Source: Cryomorphaceae bacterium
Lineage (GTDB): Bacteria; Bacteroidota; Bacteroidia; Flavobacteriales; Schleiferiaceae
Direction of reading: 5' to 3'
DNA length: 7,921 bases
Assembly: GCA_002685435.1 (NCBI GenBank)
Contig: NYXD01000001.1
Coordinates: 1-7,921 of the forward strand
Positions 1 through 7,691 of the stretch are shown here, one piece after another; position 1 is the stretch's first letter; every line of letters starts with the position of its first letter. The position numbers and the translations under genes are program-made. The notes beneath the pieces are model-generated. The model saw only the letters and a list, made by a program, of their open reading frames with translations, did no database searches and had not been told where the DNA came from.

Positions 1-26
1 ATAACCAATTGATTATGAGGTGTTTG

Positions 27-1640
27 TTAATGTGATACAGGTCCTTTTATCCCAGCGTTTATTTCGATGTCAACATAATTCTCTTTGGGTGTGATGGGAC
101 ATGAGTACCCGTCGGTATAGGCACAATAGGGATTATAGGCATAGTTAAAGTCCAATACCATCGTGGTTCCCTCGGGTTTAGTTATGTCCATGAATCGGCC
201 CGTGCCGTATGTGCTCACTCCTGTAGTTTTATCCATAAAAGGAAGGAAGAGGTGGTCCTTGTATTCTTCCATCGCCATCAATCGCTTGCTTTGGTAGAGG
301 AACAATTCTAAAGTTTGTCCGTGCAGGTCGAAGGTCGCCTTGGCATAACGGCGGTATTCTCTACTCACCCCTGAACTGGTGGCCATATTAAACCACGGTT
401 CATTTTCGAGCACCATAATCTGCGCCTGAACAGCCATTTCCGCATTGTAGCTAAAGAATTCATGTCCGTGAAAGGCTGCGCACTCTTCAGCTTTGAGAGG
501 ACTCGTAGTAGAATCTGTATAAAAATCGTCCAATTCTTGTTGGTACTTCAATACCTCAATACGTTCCGTTGTGGCCAACGGAACCAAGTCCCCAACGACT
601 TCATTGGGTACTTCAAAGCTCAGGCTGTAGTGGTCTATTTTCAGACCATTCCCTATTGCGCGTACAACACCAACGCCACGGCACTTGCCCATGTGGGGTG
701 AATTCAGACGCTCGTTGAACCAAAAAGTGTTTCCCCTTCTATACCAATGGCGTTCGAAAGCCTCGAAGGTCCATGCGCTTTCTCTTCGGAAATAAGGTGC
801 TGCCCAAGCTCGAAACGCTCCGGCGGTCCAATACTCAGCGCCGTCGGTACCTTGGAAGATACTTTCGTCATTATAAAAGGCTCCGAAATAGGTTGCTGAA
901 TCTGCAGTAGCTGCTGCCAGGTGCCATTTATCTATTAATGCATCAAGTGTTTCTTCCTCGGGGTGCGCATTGCGAATTGCTTCCGATATGTGATGACCTA
1001 GGCGATTGTTCCCTTCCTTGTTTAAGTGCAGTTCGTCGAATATGAACAGCGTTGGATCCACTAGTCCATTTTTATCAGTAAGCCAAGGCCAGCAGTCCAT
1101 GAAGTGGTAGTTGTATGCCTGGGTCAATTCTTCGAGTTGACTGTTGACTGCCTTGTATCTCGCCAGGTGTTCCCATCGTGAATGAGACGGTTTTGGTGAA
1201 AGAAGAAATACAGGAAGATCAGGGTGCGCATGCTGGATCCAATTCAATAATTTCCAGGCATCCGAATAAATGTCAAATACTTCTCTTTGGTCTCCATCTT
1301 CACCTACATGCACAATATCATTGTCTCCCTCATAGATCACTAAGATGTCTGGATTAGTGGCTGAAATGAGCCCGTCTTTGTATTGGTATAAATCATCGAA
1401 ACACGAGCCTCCGATGCCCGCATTGACCACTTCATATTCAGTGAAACTTTCGGCCATGTTGTCCCAGAGTCGGAAGGTGGAGCTTCCGGCGAAAACTATC
1501 CTAGTTTTTTCGTGAGGTAGTTTCTCAGTCGTTTTGACAATCCGACGCACCTCGCGGTCGTAATTCTGACCACATTGCCCCGAGGCGATCGGGGTAATTA
1601 GGAATGAAATGAAAAGAGTAATTAGAATACTTGTGCGCAT
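27..1640 (-). CDS. Secreted three-domain protein: SGNH/GDSL hydrolase + SnoaL-like + DUF1684
   Basis: A 537-residue exported protein. Residues 1-22 form a signal peptide (hydrophobic ILITLFISFLI, then ASGQ). Cys23 is preceded by Gln, so this is not a lipobox. Residues about 45-225 are an SGNH hydrolase: FAGSST (predicted nucleophile Ser54), NAGIGG (73-78), GDND (105-108, block III Asn107) and DELH (202-205, predicted Asp/His pair). Residues about 230-348 resemble SnoaL_3/DUF4440 proteins (NTF2 fold), with DKWHLAAATAD, GTDGAEYWT, ERHWY and HYSLSFEVPNE. Residues about 360-533 match DUF1684, with LPFMDKTTG, STYGTGRFMD and the diagnostic DFNYAYNPYCAY...CPITPKEN. An esterase or lipase-like activity in periplasm or medium is inferred; the substrate is unknown and DUF1684 has no established role. 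The frame extends to a TTG at 1682, but the ATG at 1640 starts directly before the signal peptide and is preferred. It is transcribed away from the glucan operon, so a shared function is not implied. Confidence 0.85.
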   Translation of the reverse strand: MRTSILITLFISFLITPIASGQCGQNYDREVRRIVKTTEKLPHEKTRIVFAGSSTFRLWDNMAESFTEYEVVNAGIGGSCFDDLYQYKDGLISATNPDILVIYEGDNDIVHVGEDGDQREVFDIYSDAWKLLNWIQHAHPDLPVFLLSPKPSHSRWEHLARYKAVNSQLEELTQAYNYHFMDCWPWLTDKNGLVDPTLFIFDELHLNKEGNNRLGHHISEAIRNAHPEEETLDALIDKWHLAAATADSATYFGAFYNDESIFQGTDGAEYWTAGAFRAWAAPYFRRESAWTFEAFERHWYRRGNTFWFNERLNSPHMGKCRGVGVVRAIGNGLKIDHYSLSFEVPNEVVGDLVPLATTERIEVLKYQQELDDFYTDSTTSPLKAEECAAFHGHEFFSYNAEMAVQAQIMVLENEPWFNMATSSGVSREYRRYAKATFDLHGQTLELFLYQSKRLMAMEEYKDHLFLPFMDKTTGVSTYGTGRFMDITKPEGTTMVLDFNYAYNPYCAYTDGYSCPITPKENYVDIEINAGIKGPVSH

Positions 1641-1691
1641 GGTGAATATGTTAAGGCGAAACCTTAAAGTTAATTTCTTCAAGATTGTCTT

Positions 1692-1727
1692 GTAGATTAA
1701 AAGGTGAATAAAACCCCTTTAGTCTAC
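1692..1727. repeat. Imperfect inverted repeat / hairpin
   Basis: Left arm GTAGATTAAAAGG (1692-1704) pairs with right arm CCTTTAGTCTAC (1716-1727) around an 11-base loop. There are 11 Watson-Crick pairs, one position that is a T-G wobble on the plus strand (1697/1722; A-C mismatch on the minus strand) and one bulged A (1701/1702). No T-run follows on either strand, so it is not a classic rho-independent terminator. It lies about 50 bases upstream of the minus-strand start, where it could be an operator dyad or a leader hairpin. The pairing is seen directly; the role is unknown. Confidence 0.55.
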
Positions 1728-1816
1728 GAAACAGCGTTTTGTCCTGTAATTGTCCGGCGTCGGTCTTAAATGTAGTTATTATCATTGTCAACGGTAAAGT
1801 TAAGCGTTCTGAAAGC

Positions 1817-1847
1817 CTTGATTTTACAACTGTTTCAGTCAGTTTTG
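1817..1847 (+). promoter_or_regulatory. Candidate Bacteroidetes-type promoter for the glucan operon
   Basis: CTTG at 1817-1820 and CAGTTTTG at 1840-1847 are separated by 19 bases. This resembles the Bacteroidetes primary sigma consensus TTTG-N17-20-TAnnTTTG with one mismatch in each element. It would leave a 5' leader of roughly 130 bases before the phosphorylase ATG, which is long. AT-rich sequence yields such matches by chance, so this is only a candidate. Confidence 0.22.
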
Positions 1848-1983
1848 AGTGCGATGTATGTCGTTTTCATTCCGCTGTTATTTAATAATCCTTTCGTTTA
1901 CGAGGGGCTAACGGCCTGAAACTTCGATTAAATGTATTTCTGACCTATTAAAATTAAAAGTCCTGCGAAACGGGGATTTTAGA

Positions 1984-4900
1984 ATGAAGACAAACAAAGA
2001 AATTTACTTAGGCGCACAAAAATTGGCCACCTCTTTCGATGAAGTTAGCGGGACGGAGGTCAAGATTGATGGCGAGACTTATTATAAAATCACGAATTAC
2101 GATGCGATGCGGCCCTTCTTTATGAGCATCGTGAGTAATTCAAACCACTGGATGTTTTTATCGAGCACAGGCGGTTTGACAGCGGGTCGCAAAAACAGCA
2201 ACTTTGCATTATTTCCATATTACACGGATGATAAAATAACAGAGTCTTCAGAGACTACAGGATCAAAGACATTGTGTTTAGTTTCTCGCTCAGGAAAAAC
2301 GAGTCTATGGGAGCCGTTCTCCTCAAAATATGAAGGCGTCTACAATCTAAGTCGGAACCTTTACAAGAATTCTTACGGGAATAAAGTGAAATTCGAGGAA
2401 GTGAATCACGACTTAGGTTTAGCTTTTAGTTACGAATGGAATTCAAGTGATAAATTTGGTTTTGTACGTAAATCAGCCTTAATCAATAATGGCTCAGAGG
2501 CTGCTTCAGTCCAATTCATAGATGGACTTCAAAACTTACTTCCATACGGAGTTGAAGACGCACTTCAAAATGCAAGCAGCAATCTAGTAGATGCTTATAA
2601 AAAGTGTGAGCTAGAGGCGTCCGTAGGTTTAGGTCTGTTTTCACTTAGTGCGATCATAGTGGATAAGGCAGAACCAAGTGAGGCTTTACGTTCAAACGTA
2701 GCTTGGTCGCTCGGCAGGCCTAATGCGATAAAATTATTATCGTCAAAGCAACTGGATGCTTTCAGAAAAGGTGAATTCCCCACGCAAGAGGTCGATATCA
2801 AAGCCGAGCGAGGTGCCTACATGATTTGCGATACAGTAGAGTTAATTTCGGGTGCATCGGAGCATTGGAGTATTTTAGCTGATGTCAATAAAGGACCAGT
2901 AGAGGTGGCTTATCTAATGGCAGCTTTAGAGCATCCTGAAGTTTTGCTGGCTGAAGTTGCTGCTGACGTGGAAGAGGGTTCGGCGCATCTCGTGGAATTG
3001 GTTGCCGCTTCAGACGGCTTACAACTAACGAATGATCGTCTATTGAATATTCGGCATTTCGCAAATACCATGTTCAACATTATGCGTGGCGGGATATTTG
3101 ACGACAATTATACCATCGAGAAGGCCGATTTCACTAACTACATTCACAAGGCAAATATTGAAGTATTTAAAAGAGTTGAGTCTACCCTAAAAGGGCTTGA
3201 AGAAACCTTTACGCTTCAAACATTGAAAGCTATCGCTGCTGAAGCAACGGATGCAGATTTCAAACGCTTGAGTTACGAATACCTCCCGTTAAAGTTTAGT
3301 CGTCGTCATGGTGATCCATCTCGTCCATGGAATAAGTTTTCAATCAATACGCGCAATGAAGTTGATGGTACTAAGATTTTAGATTATCAGGGAAACTGGC
3401 GCGATATTTTTCAGAATTGGGAAGCTTTAGCGCATTCCTACCCAGAATTTATGGAGGGAATGATCCATAAATTCTTGAATGCAACTACATTCGATGGATA
3501 CAATCCTTACCGCGTCATTAAAGACGGATTTGATTGGGAAACTATAGAACCAGATAACCCCTGGTCTTATATCGGGTATTGGGGCGATCACCAAATCATT
3601 TACCTCCTCAAATTCCTTGAGTTTATTGAAGAATATTATCCGGGAACATTGAAGGAGTACTTCACTCAGGACCACTTTGTTTATGCGAATGTTCCTTACC
3701 GTATCAAGGAGTATGGAGATCTTCTAAATGACCCTAAGAATACCATTGATTTTGACCATGAGGCCGAAGAGGCTATTCAAGCAAAACGTGCAAGTCTCGG
3801 TATTGACGGGGCACTAGTCGTAGATGTGAATCAGGCTATTCATAAGGTGAATTTCATTGAGAAAATCCTGGCAACAGTGCTCGCTAAGGTTTCAAATTTT
3901 ATTCCGGAAGGCGGAATTTGGATGAATACACAGCGCCCAGAATGGAACGATGCTAATAATGCATTAGTTGGTAACGGTGTCAGTATGGTAACGCTGTATT
4001 ATTTACGTCGATTCTTAAGTTTTATGGATGAATTGCTTGCGGATGCAGGCGAAGAAGTTAAGATTTCAGCTGAATTAGCTACGTTCTTTTCAAGTGTGAA
4101 AACAACGCTCGAAGCCCATCAAAATTTATTGAACGGTTCCATTTCAGATGCGGATCGCAAGCTTGTCTTAGACGGTGTCGGTGAGCCAGCGAGTGCCTAT
4201 AGAAAACGTATTTACGAAAAAGGCTTTTCTGGAACGTATACCTCAGTTTCTATAGCTGACGTACGTTCGTTTGCACAGACGGCAACAGCTTATATGGAGC
4301 ATTCTATAGATGCAAACAAGCGTGGAGATGGTCTTTACCACGCTTACAACCTGATGACGGTTACGGCGACGGGCGTGAAGATTAACTATTTACCTGAAAT
4401 GCTTGAAGGTCAAGTGGCAGTATTGAGTTCAAAATATTTGAGCGCTCATGAAGGTGCCGCAGTTTTAGACGCTTTAAAAGCAAGTGCATTGTTCCGTGAA
4501 GATCAATACAGCTATACTCTGTATCCGAACAAGGAGCTGCCCCGATTCGTAAATAAGAATTGTATTCCTTTAGCACGCGCTGAAGCCTCTGATTTGGTTA
4601 AAGCGTTAGTTGCGGACGGAAATAAAACGGTCGTACTGAGGGACCGCAATGGACAATACCACTTTAACGGAATGTTCAATAATGTAAACAGTTTGTATGC
4701 AGCCTTAGATGCACTGCCATCAAAATACGCATCTCTTATCGCTAAAGAACGTGCATTGCTAGCAACTGTATTTGAGGAAGTATTCGATCATAAATCTTTT
4801 ACTGGACGTTCGGGTACATTCTTCGGTTACGAGGGACTGGGATCCATTTATTGGCACATGGTTTCAAAACTGCTTCTCGCGACCTATGAAAATACGAACG

Positions 4901-5433
4901 CGGCGCTGTCAGGTGATGATCCAGCGCTGGTAGGGAGAATGTTTGACCATTACTTTGAGGTTCTCGCTGGTATCGGTGCTCATAAATCGCCTGAGTTATA
5001 TGGAGCATTCCCAACAGATCCCTATTCGCATACGCCGGGAGGAAAGGGCGCGCAACAGCCGGGTATGACCGGTCAAGTCAAAGAGGATTTGATCAGTCGT
5101 TTCGGAGAATTAGGTGTTCATGTTACGGGTGGCCAATTATCCTTTGAACCCAAAATCCTTCGTGTTGAAGAGTTTTTATCTGAGCCGAAAACATTCAACT
5201 ACATCGCGTTGAATAACAAGAGTGCGCGATTAGAACTCGAAGCAGGTTCATTAGCCTTCACATATTGTCAAGTTCCTGTCGTTTTCAGTTTAGGAGAAAC
5301 CTCGAGCATAAGAGTAATTACAGAATCGTCTACGAGTACTATTGAAGGAACTCACCTGGGCAAAGAATGGACAAATGAATTGTTCCAACGCACCGGTAAA
5401 GTGGTTCGATTGGAGGTAACTGTAGTAAAATAA
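1984..5433 (+). CDS. Beta-1,3-glucan (laminaridextrin) phosphorylase, GH149-like
   Basis: A 1149-residue protein without a signal peptide, hence cytoplasmic. It would cleave beta-1,3-gluco-oligosaccharides with phosphate, releasing glucose 1-phosphate and a shortened glucan. The architecture looks like that of large GH94-related phosphorylases: an N-terminal beta-sandwich region (about 1-320, with STGGLTAGRKNSNFALFPYY at 61-80 and WEPFS at 109-113), an (alpha/alpha)6-barrel region (about 400-1010) and a C-terminal beta region. Visible motifs are RRHGDPSRPWN (440-450), WSYIGYWGDHQ (527-537), PEWNDANN (652-659) and GGKGAQQPGMTGQ (1019-1031). By analogy with the GH94 DWND motif, Asp656 is the predicted general acid, and MTGQ may contact phosphate. 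The length fits GH149 (about 1,100 residues or more); GH161, a related beta-1,3-oligoglucan phosphorylase family of similar size, is the main alternative. The ATG is the first reasonable start. It heads the operon; the next gene begins 2 bases after its stop. Confidence 0.8.
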   Translation: MKTNKEIYLGAQKLATSFDEVSGTEVKIDGETYYKITNYDAMRPFFMSIVSNSNHWMFLSSTGGLTAGRKNSNFALFPYYTDDKITESSETTGSKTLCLVSRSGKTSLWEPFSSKYEGVYNLSRNLYKNSYGNKVKFEEVNHDLGLAFSYEWNSSDKFGFVRKSALINNGSEAASVQFIDGLQNLLPYGVEDALQNASSNLVDAYKKCELEASVGLGLFSLSAIIVDKAEPSEALRSNVAWSLGRPNAIKLLSSKQLDAFRKGEFPTQEVDIKAERGAYMICDTVELISGASEHWSILADVNKGPVEVAYLMAALEHPEVLLAEVAADVEEGSAHLVELVAASDGLQLTNDRLLNIRHFANTMFNIMRGGIFDDNYTIEKADFTNYIHKANIEVFKRVESTLKGLEETFTLQTLKAIAAEATDADFKRLSYEYLPLKFSRRHGDPSRPWNKFSINTRNEVDGTKILDYQGNWRDIFQNWEALAHSYPEFMEGMIHKFLNATTFDGYNPYRVIKDGFDWETIEPDNPWSYIGYWGDHQIIYLLKFLEFIEEYYPGTLKEYFTQDHFVYANVPYRIKEYGDLLNDPKNTIDFDHEAEEAIQAKRASLGIDGALVVDVNQAIHKVNFIEKILATVLAKVSNFIPEGGIWMNTQRPEWNDANNALVGNGVSMVTLYYLRRFLSFMDELLADAGEEVKISAELATFFSSVKTTLEAHQNLLNGSISDADRKLVLDGVGEPASAYRKRIYEKGFSGTYTSVSIADVRSFAQTATAYMEHSIDANKRGDGLYHAYNLMTVTATGVKINYLPEMLEGQVAVLSSKYLSAHEGAAVLDALKASALFREDQYSYTLYPNKELPRFVNKNCIPLARAEASDLVKALVADGNKTVVLRDRNGQYHFNGMFNNVNSLYAALDALPSKYASLIAKERALLATVFEEVFDHKSFTGRSGTFFGYEGLGSIYWHMVSKLLLATYENTNAALSGDDPALVGRMFDHYFEVLAGIGAHKSPELYGAFPTDPYSHTPGGKGAQQPGMTGQVKEDLISRFGELGVHVTGGQLSFEPKILRVEEFLSEPKTFNYIALNNKSARLELEAGSLAFTYCQVPVVFSLGETSSIRVITESSTSTIEGTHLGKEWTNELFQRTGKVVRLEVTVVK

Positions 5434-5435
5434 GA

Positions 5436-6701
5436 ATGGAGATGAAACGAGGACTAAGAAATGTAGCCGTAGTATTCCTATTGGCAGCAAGCTTATTTTC
5501 CTGTTCGTCTAAAGATACACCTATGACAAAATCTAAGGCCGCCGCTGAAATTTTAGGCAACCCTGAATACAGAGCCATTTCTTATGGAGGCTACCGTGGA
5601 AAGGATCGTGCCCATCAACCTACCGTTCCACAGTTGAAGGAAGATTTGAAAATCATGTCCGCCATGGGCATAAAGATTTTACGCATGTACAACCTACAAT
5701 TGCCGCATGCAGCCAGCGTTTTAAAAGCTATTCGCGAATTGAAAGAGGAGGATTCGACGTTCGAAATGTACGTTATGCTGGGTGCTTGGATGGATTGTCA
5801 GGATGCATGGACGGACCATCCCGACCATGCTATTGAAGATGCAACGAACAATGAAAGTGAGATTCAGAAAGCGGTGCGTTATGCGAATGAATACCCCGAT
5901 ATCGTAAAGATTATTGCGGTGGGTAACGAGGCGATGGTGCATTGGGCTGCGAGCTATTTCGTTCATCCCTCAGTCATTCTTAAATATGTGAACTACTTAC
6001 AGGAGCTGAAAAAAGTAGGGAAATTAGCACCGGATTTATGGATAACCTCCTCAGATAACTTCGCCTCTTGGGGCGGAGGAGAATCGGACTACCATATGCC
6101 TGAATTGGAGGCTTTGGTCAAGGCAGTAGACTATGTGAGTACGCACACCTATCCATTTCACGATACGCACTACAACAGCGCCTATTGGGAAAGTCCCGCC
6201 TCCGATGAAGAAGGGTATTCCGACCATGACCGTGTGCTTTCTGCTATGCAGCGTGCTGCTTTTTACGCACAAGGTCAATACGAAAGTGTGAAGTCTTATG
6301 TGCACGGAATTGATCCAGAAAAGCCCATACATATTGGCGAGACGGGTTGGTCTTCCGTCAGTGTCGGTTTATACGGCAATAATGGTTCTTTCGCCGCAGA
6401 TGAATATAAGCAGGCGCTGTACTATCAAGCCATGCGTGAGTGGACCGAAGCTGAGGGAATTAGCTGTTTTTATTTCGAAGCATTTGATGAGCAATGGAAA
6501 GATCCCAACCATACGGATGGATCAGAGAATCACTTTGGTTTAATCACTTTAGATGGAAAAGCAAAGTTTGCCTTATGGGAATCTGTTGATAATGGGAATT
6601 TTGAAGGGTTATTAAGAGGAGGTAATACCATCACTAAAACCTTCGAAGGAGATACAACGACGATGTTACAAACGGTAAGTGCGCCTAAAAGAAGAAAATA
6701 A
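5436..6701 (+). CDS. GH17 family beta-1,3-glucanase lipoprotein
   Basis: A 421-residue lipoprotein. The signal is MEMKRGLRNVAVVFLLAASLFSC with lipobox LFSC, acylated at Cys23; a second in-frame ATG at 5442 would work equally well. The mature part (about 45-390) is a GH17 TIM barrel: ISYGGYRG near the first strand, MGIKILRMYN, VGNEA carrying the predicted acid/base Glu165, THTYPFH, and HIGETGWSS carrying the predicted nucleophile Glu302. GETGW matches the GH17 signature, with Ser where the signature has Pro. Known bacterial GH17 enzymes include endo-beta-1,3-glucanases acting on laminarin, and some are transglycosylases; hydrolysis of laminarin backbone at the cell envelope is the likely role. 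A short basic tail ends in KRRK. The start lies 2 bases after the phosphorylase stop, and the stop overlaps the next start by one base (TAATG), so translational coupling is likely. Confidence 0.88.
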   Translation: MEMKRGLRNVAVVFLLAASLFSCSSKDTPMTKSKAAAEILGNPEYRAISYGGYRGKDRAHQPTVPQLKEDLKIMSAMGIKILRMYNLQLPHAASVLKAIRELKEEDSTFEMYVMLGAWMDCQDAWTDHPDHAIEDATNNESEIQKAVRYANEYPDIVKIIAVGNEAMVHWAASYFVHPSVILKYVNYLQELKKVGKLAPDLWITSSDNFASWGGGESDYHMPELEALVKAVDYVSTHTYPFHDTHYNSAYWESPASDEEGYSDHDRVLSAMQRAAFYAQGQYESVKSYVHGIDPEKPIHIGETGWSSVSVGLYGNNGSFAADEYKQALYYQAMREWTEAEGISCFYFEAFDEQWKDPNHTDGSENHFGLITLDGKAKFALWESVDNGNFEGLLRGGNTITKTFEGDTTTMLQTVSAPKRRK

Positions 6702-7690
6702 TGAGTAGGATCTTAACGGTAGTTTTAGGTTTGTCGATTCTTACGTCATGTACGACAGAGCAATCAATAGAAGTAGAAAACAATACTTCAAGCGATTCTT
6801 CTACGTACTTCAAAGCAGTCTGTTATCATCCGGTTCCTGCTGGGGATACATTGCTCAGCTGGGAAACGTTGGATCAAGACCTTGCGCTCATGACGGAAGC
6901 GGGTATTACGACGATACGTGTTTATGTTCCTATCACTGACAAAGCAGTTTTGGATAAAATAGCGGCTGCGGACATGCAGGTAATCACAAGCTTTGGCTAC
7001 AACCAGGACAGTGTTTATGATATTCTTTCGGGTAGTTTCATTGATTATGTGGCCCAATTCAAAGAACACCCTGCTATTTTCCTTTGGGAGTTAGGTAATG
7101 AGTACAACTACCATCCCGAATGGTTTGGCGACGATTTGAATAATTGGTACGATGCTTTAGAAGCGGCGGTAGACGCAATACACGCAATGGATACACAACA
7201 TCTGGTATCCACTGCGCACGGAGAAATTCCTGATTCATTAGCGCTGTACAAAGGCCGTAATCTTGACATGTGGGGATTTAATGTCTATCGTTGGGACGTA
7301 CCGGGGTCCTTCTTTGCGGATTGGGCAGAGTCAAGTGATAAGCCATTTTACTTCTCTGAGGTCGGGTCGGATAGTTATATGACTGCGGCTACAGATTCAT
7401 TTGCAAAAGGCGAGAATCAAAAAGCACAAGCCGCTGCCGTAGCGAATATTCTCGATGAAATTTTAGCGTATGAGAATCAATTCCAGGGTATTTCACTCTT
7501 CTCTTTCACCGATGGTTGGTGGAAAGCGGGTAATCCTACTACGCAAGATATAGGTGGCTGGGCCCCGAACAGTTCTGGTGTGCCTTATGATGGTTCGCCG
7601 AATGAAGAATATTGGGGAATCGTAGATATTAATCGAGAGAAGAAGGAAGTTTTCGAGGTAGTTAAAGCACGTTTTAAAAATGCAAAATAG
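6701..7690 (+). CDS. Clan GH-A glycoside hydrolase lipoprotein, family uncertain
   Basis: A 329-residue lipoprotein: MSRILTVVLGLSILTSC with lipobox LTSC, Cys17 acylated, then an acidic, Ser/Thr-rich linker (18-35). The rest (about 36-325) is a single compact (beta/alpha)8 barrel with no accessory module. It opens with YFKAVCYHPVP, continues with AGITTIRVYVP, has ELGNEYNYH with predicted acid/base Glu134, and YFSEVGSDSY with predicted nucleophile Glu220; GGWAPNSSGVPYDG and EEYWGIVDI close the barrel. Two catalytic Glu, the first after Asn on strand 4 and the second on strand 7, define clan GH-A. Generic annotation would be GH2 TIM-barrel domain or GH5-like. Relation to GH158 (endo-beta-1,3-glucanase) or to GH72-type glucanosyltransferases is possible from the opening strands but cannot be settled by eye. 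Context points to action on beta-1,3-glucan beside GH17. Its ATG overlaps the GH17 stop by one base. Confidence 0.78.
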   Translation: MSRILTVVLGLSILTSCTTEQSIEVENNTSSDSSTYFKAVCYHPVPAGDTLLSWETLDQDLALMTEAGITTIRVYVPITDKAVLDKIAAADMQVITSFGYNQDSVYDILSGSFIDYVAQFKEHPAIFLWELGNEYNYHPEWFGDDLNNWYDALEAAVDAIHAMDTQHLVSTAHGEIPDSLALYKGRNLDMWGFNVYRWDVPGSFFADWAESSDKPFYFSEVGSDSYMTAATDSFAKGENQKAQAAAVANILDEILAYENQFQGISLFSFTDGWWKAGNPTTQDIGGWAPNSSGVPYDGSPNEEYWGIVDINREKKEVFEVVKARFKNAK

Positions 7691-7691
7691 A

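Larger units (their letters stand above)
1641..1983. other. Divergent intergenic region
   Basis: This 343-base stretch lies between the starts of two divergent genes and should hold both promoters. No convincing ORF or RNA gene is visible. It contains a strong imperfect hairpin near the minus-strand gene (1692-1727) and one weak match to a Bacteroidetes sigma-ABfrA promoter on the plus strand (1817-1847). No good minus-strand promoter (TAnnTTTG with an upstream TTG) was found; the nearest, TACCGTTG on the minus strand at 1789-1796, lacks a suitably spaced -33 element. The last 50 bases before the phosphorylase start are AT-rich and have no Shine-Dalgarno sequence, as is common in Bacteroidota. 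Confidence 0.7.

Noticed and set aside
1..16. Near-palindrome centred on CAATTG at the left edge (7 of 8 pairs)
   Set aside because: Short, AT-rich, without a loop or T-run, and cut by the window edge; a chance match is plausible. It lies just past the SGNH-gene stop but does not look like a terminator.
462..701. 79-codon plus-strand open frame inside the minus-strand gene
   Set aside because: Antisense to the SnoaL and DUF1684 coding region, which is clearly conserved in its own frame; the translation resembles no family.
1641..1682. Upstream TTG start for the minus-strand protein adding 14 residues
   Set aside because: It is a TTG codon, and the ATG at 1640 begins directly at a standard signal peptide; the extra residues carry no recognisable feature.
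1832..1922. GTTTCAG / CTGAAAC inverted pair 77 bases apart
   Set aside because: Seven-base arms so far apart are expected by chance in a region of this size.
1935..1942. TATTTCTG as a promoter -7 element nearer the phosphorylase start
   Set aside because: No TTG is found at the needed distance upstream, and the element has a mismatch in the TTTG part.
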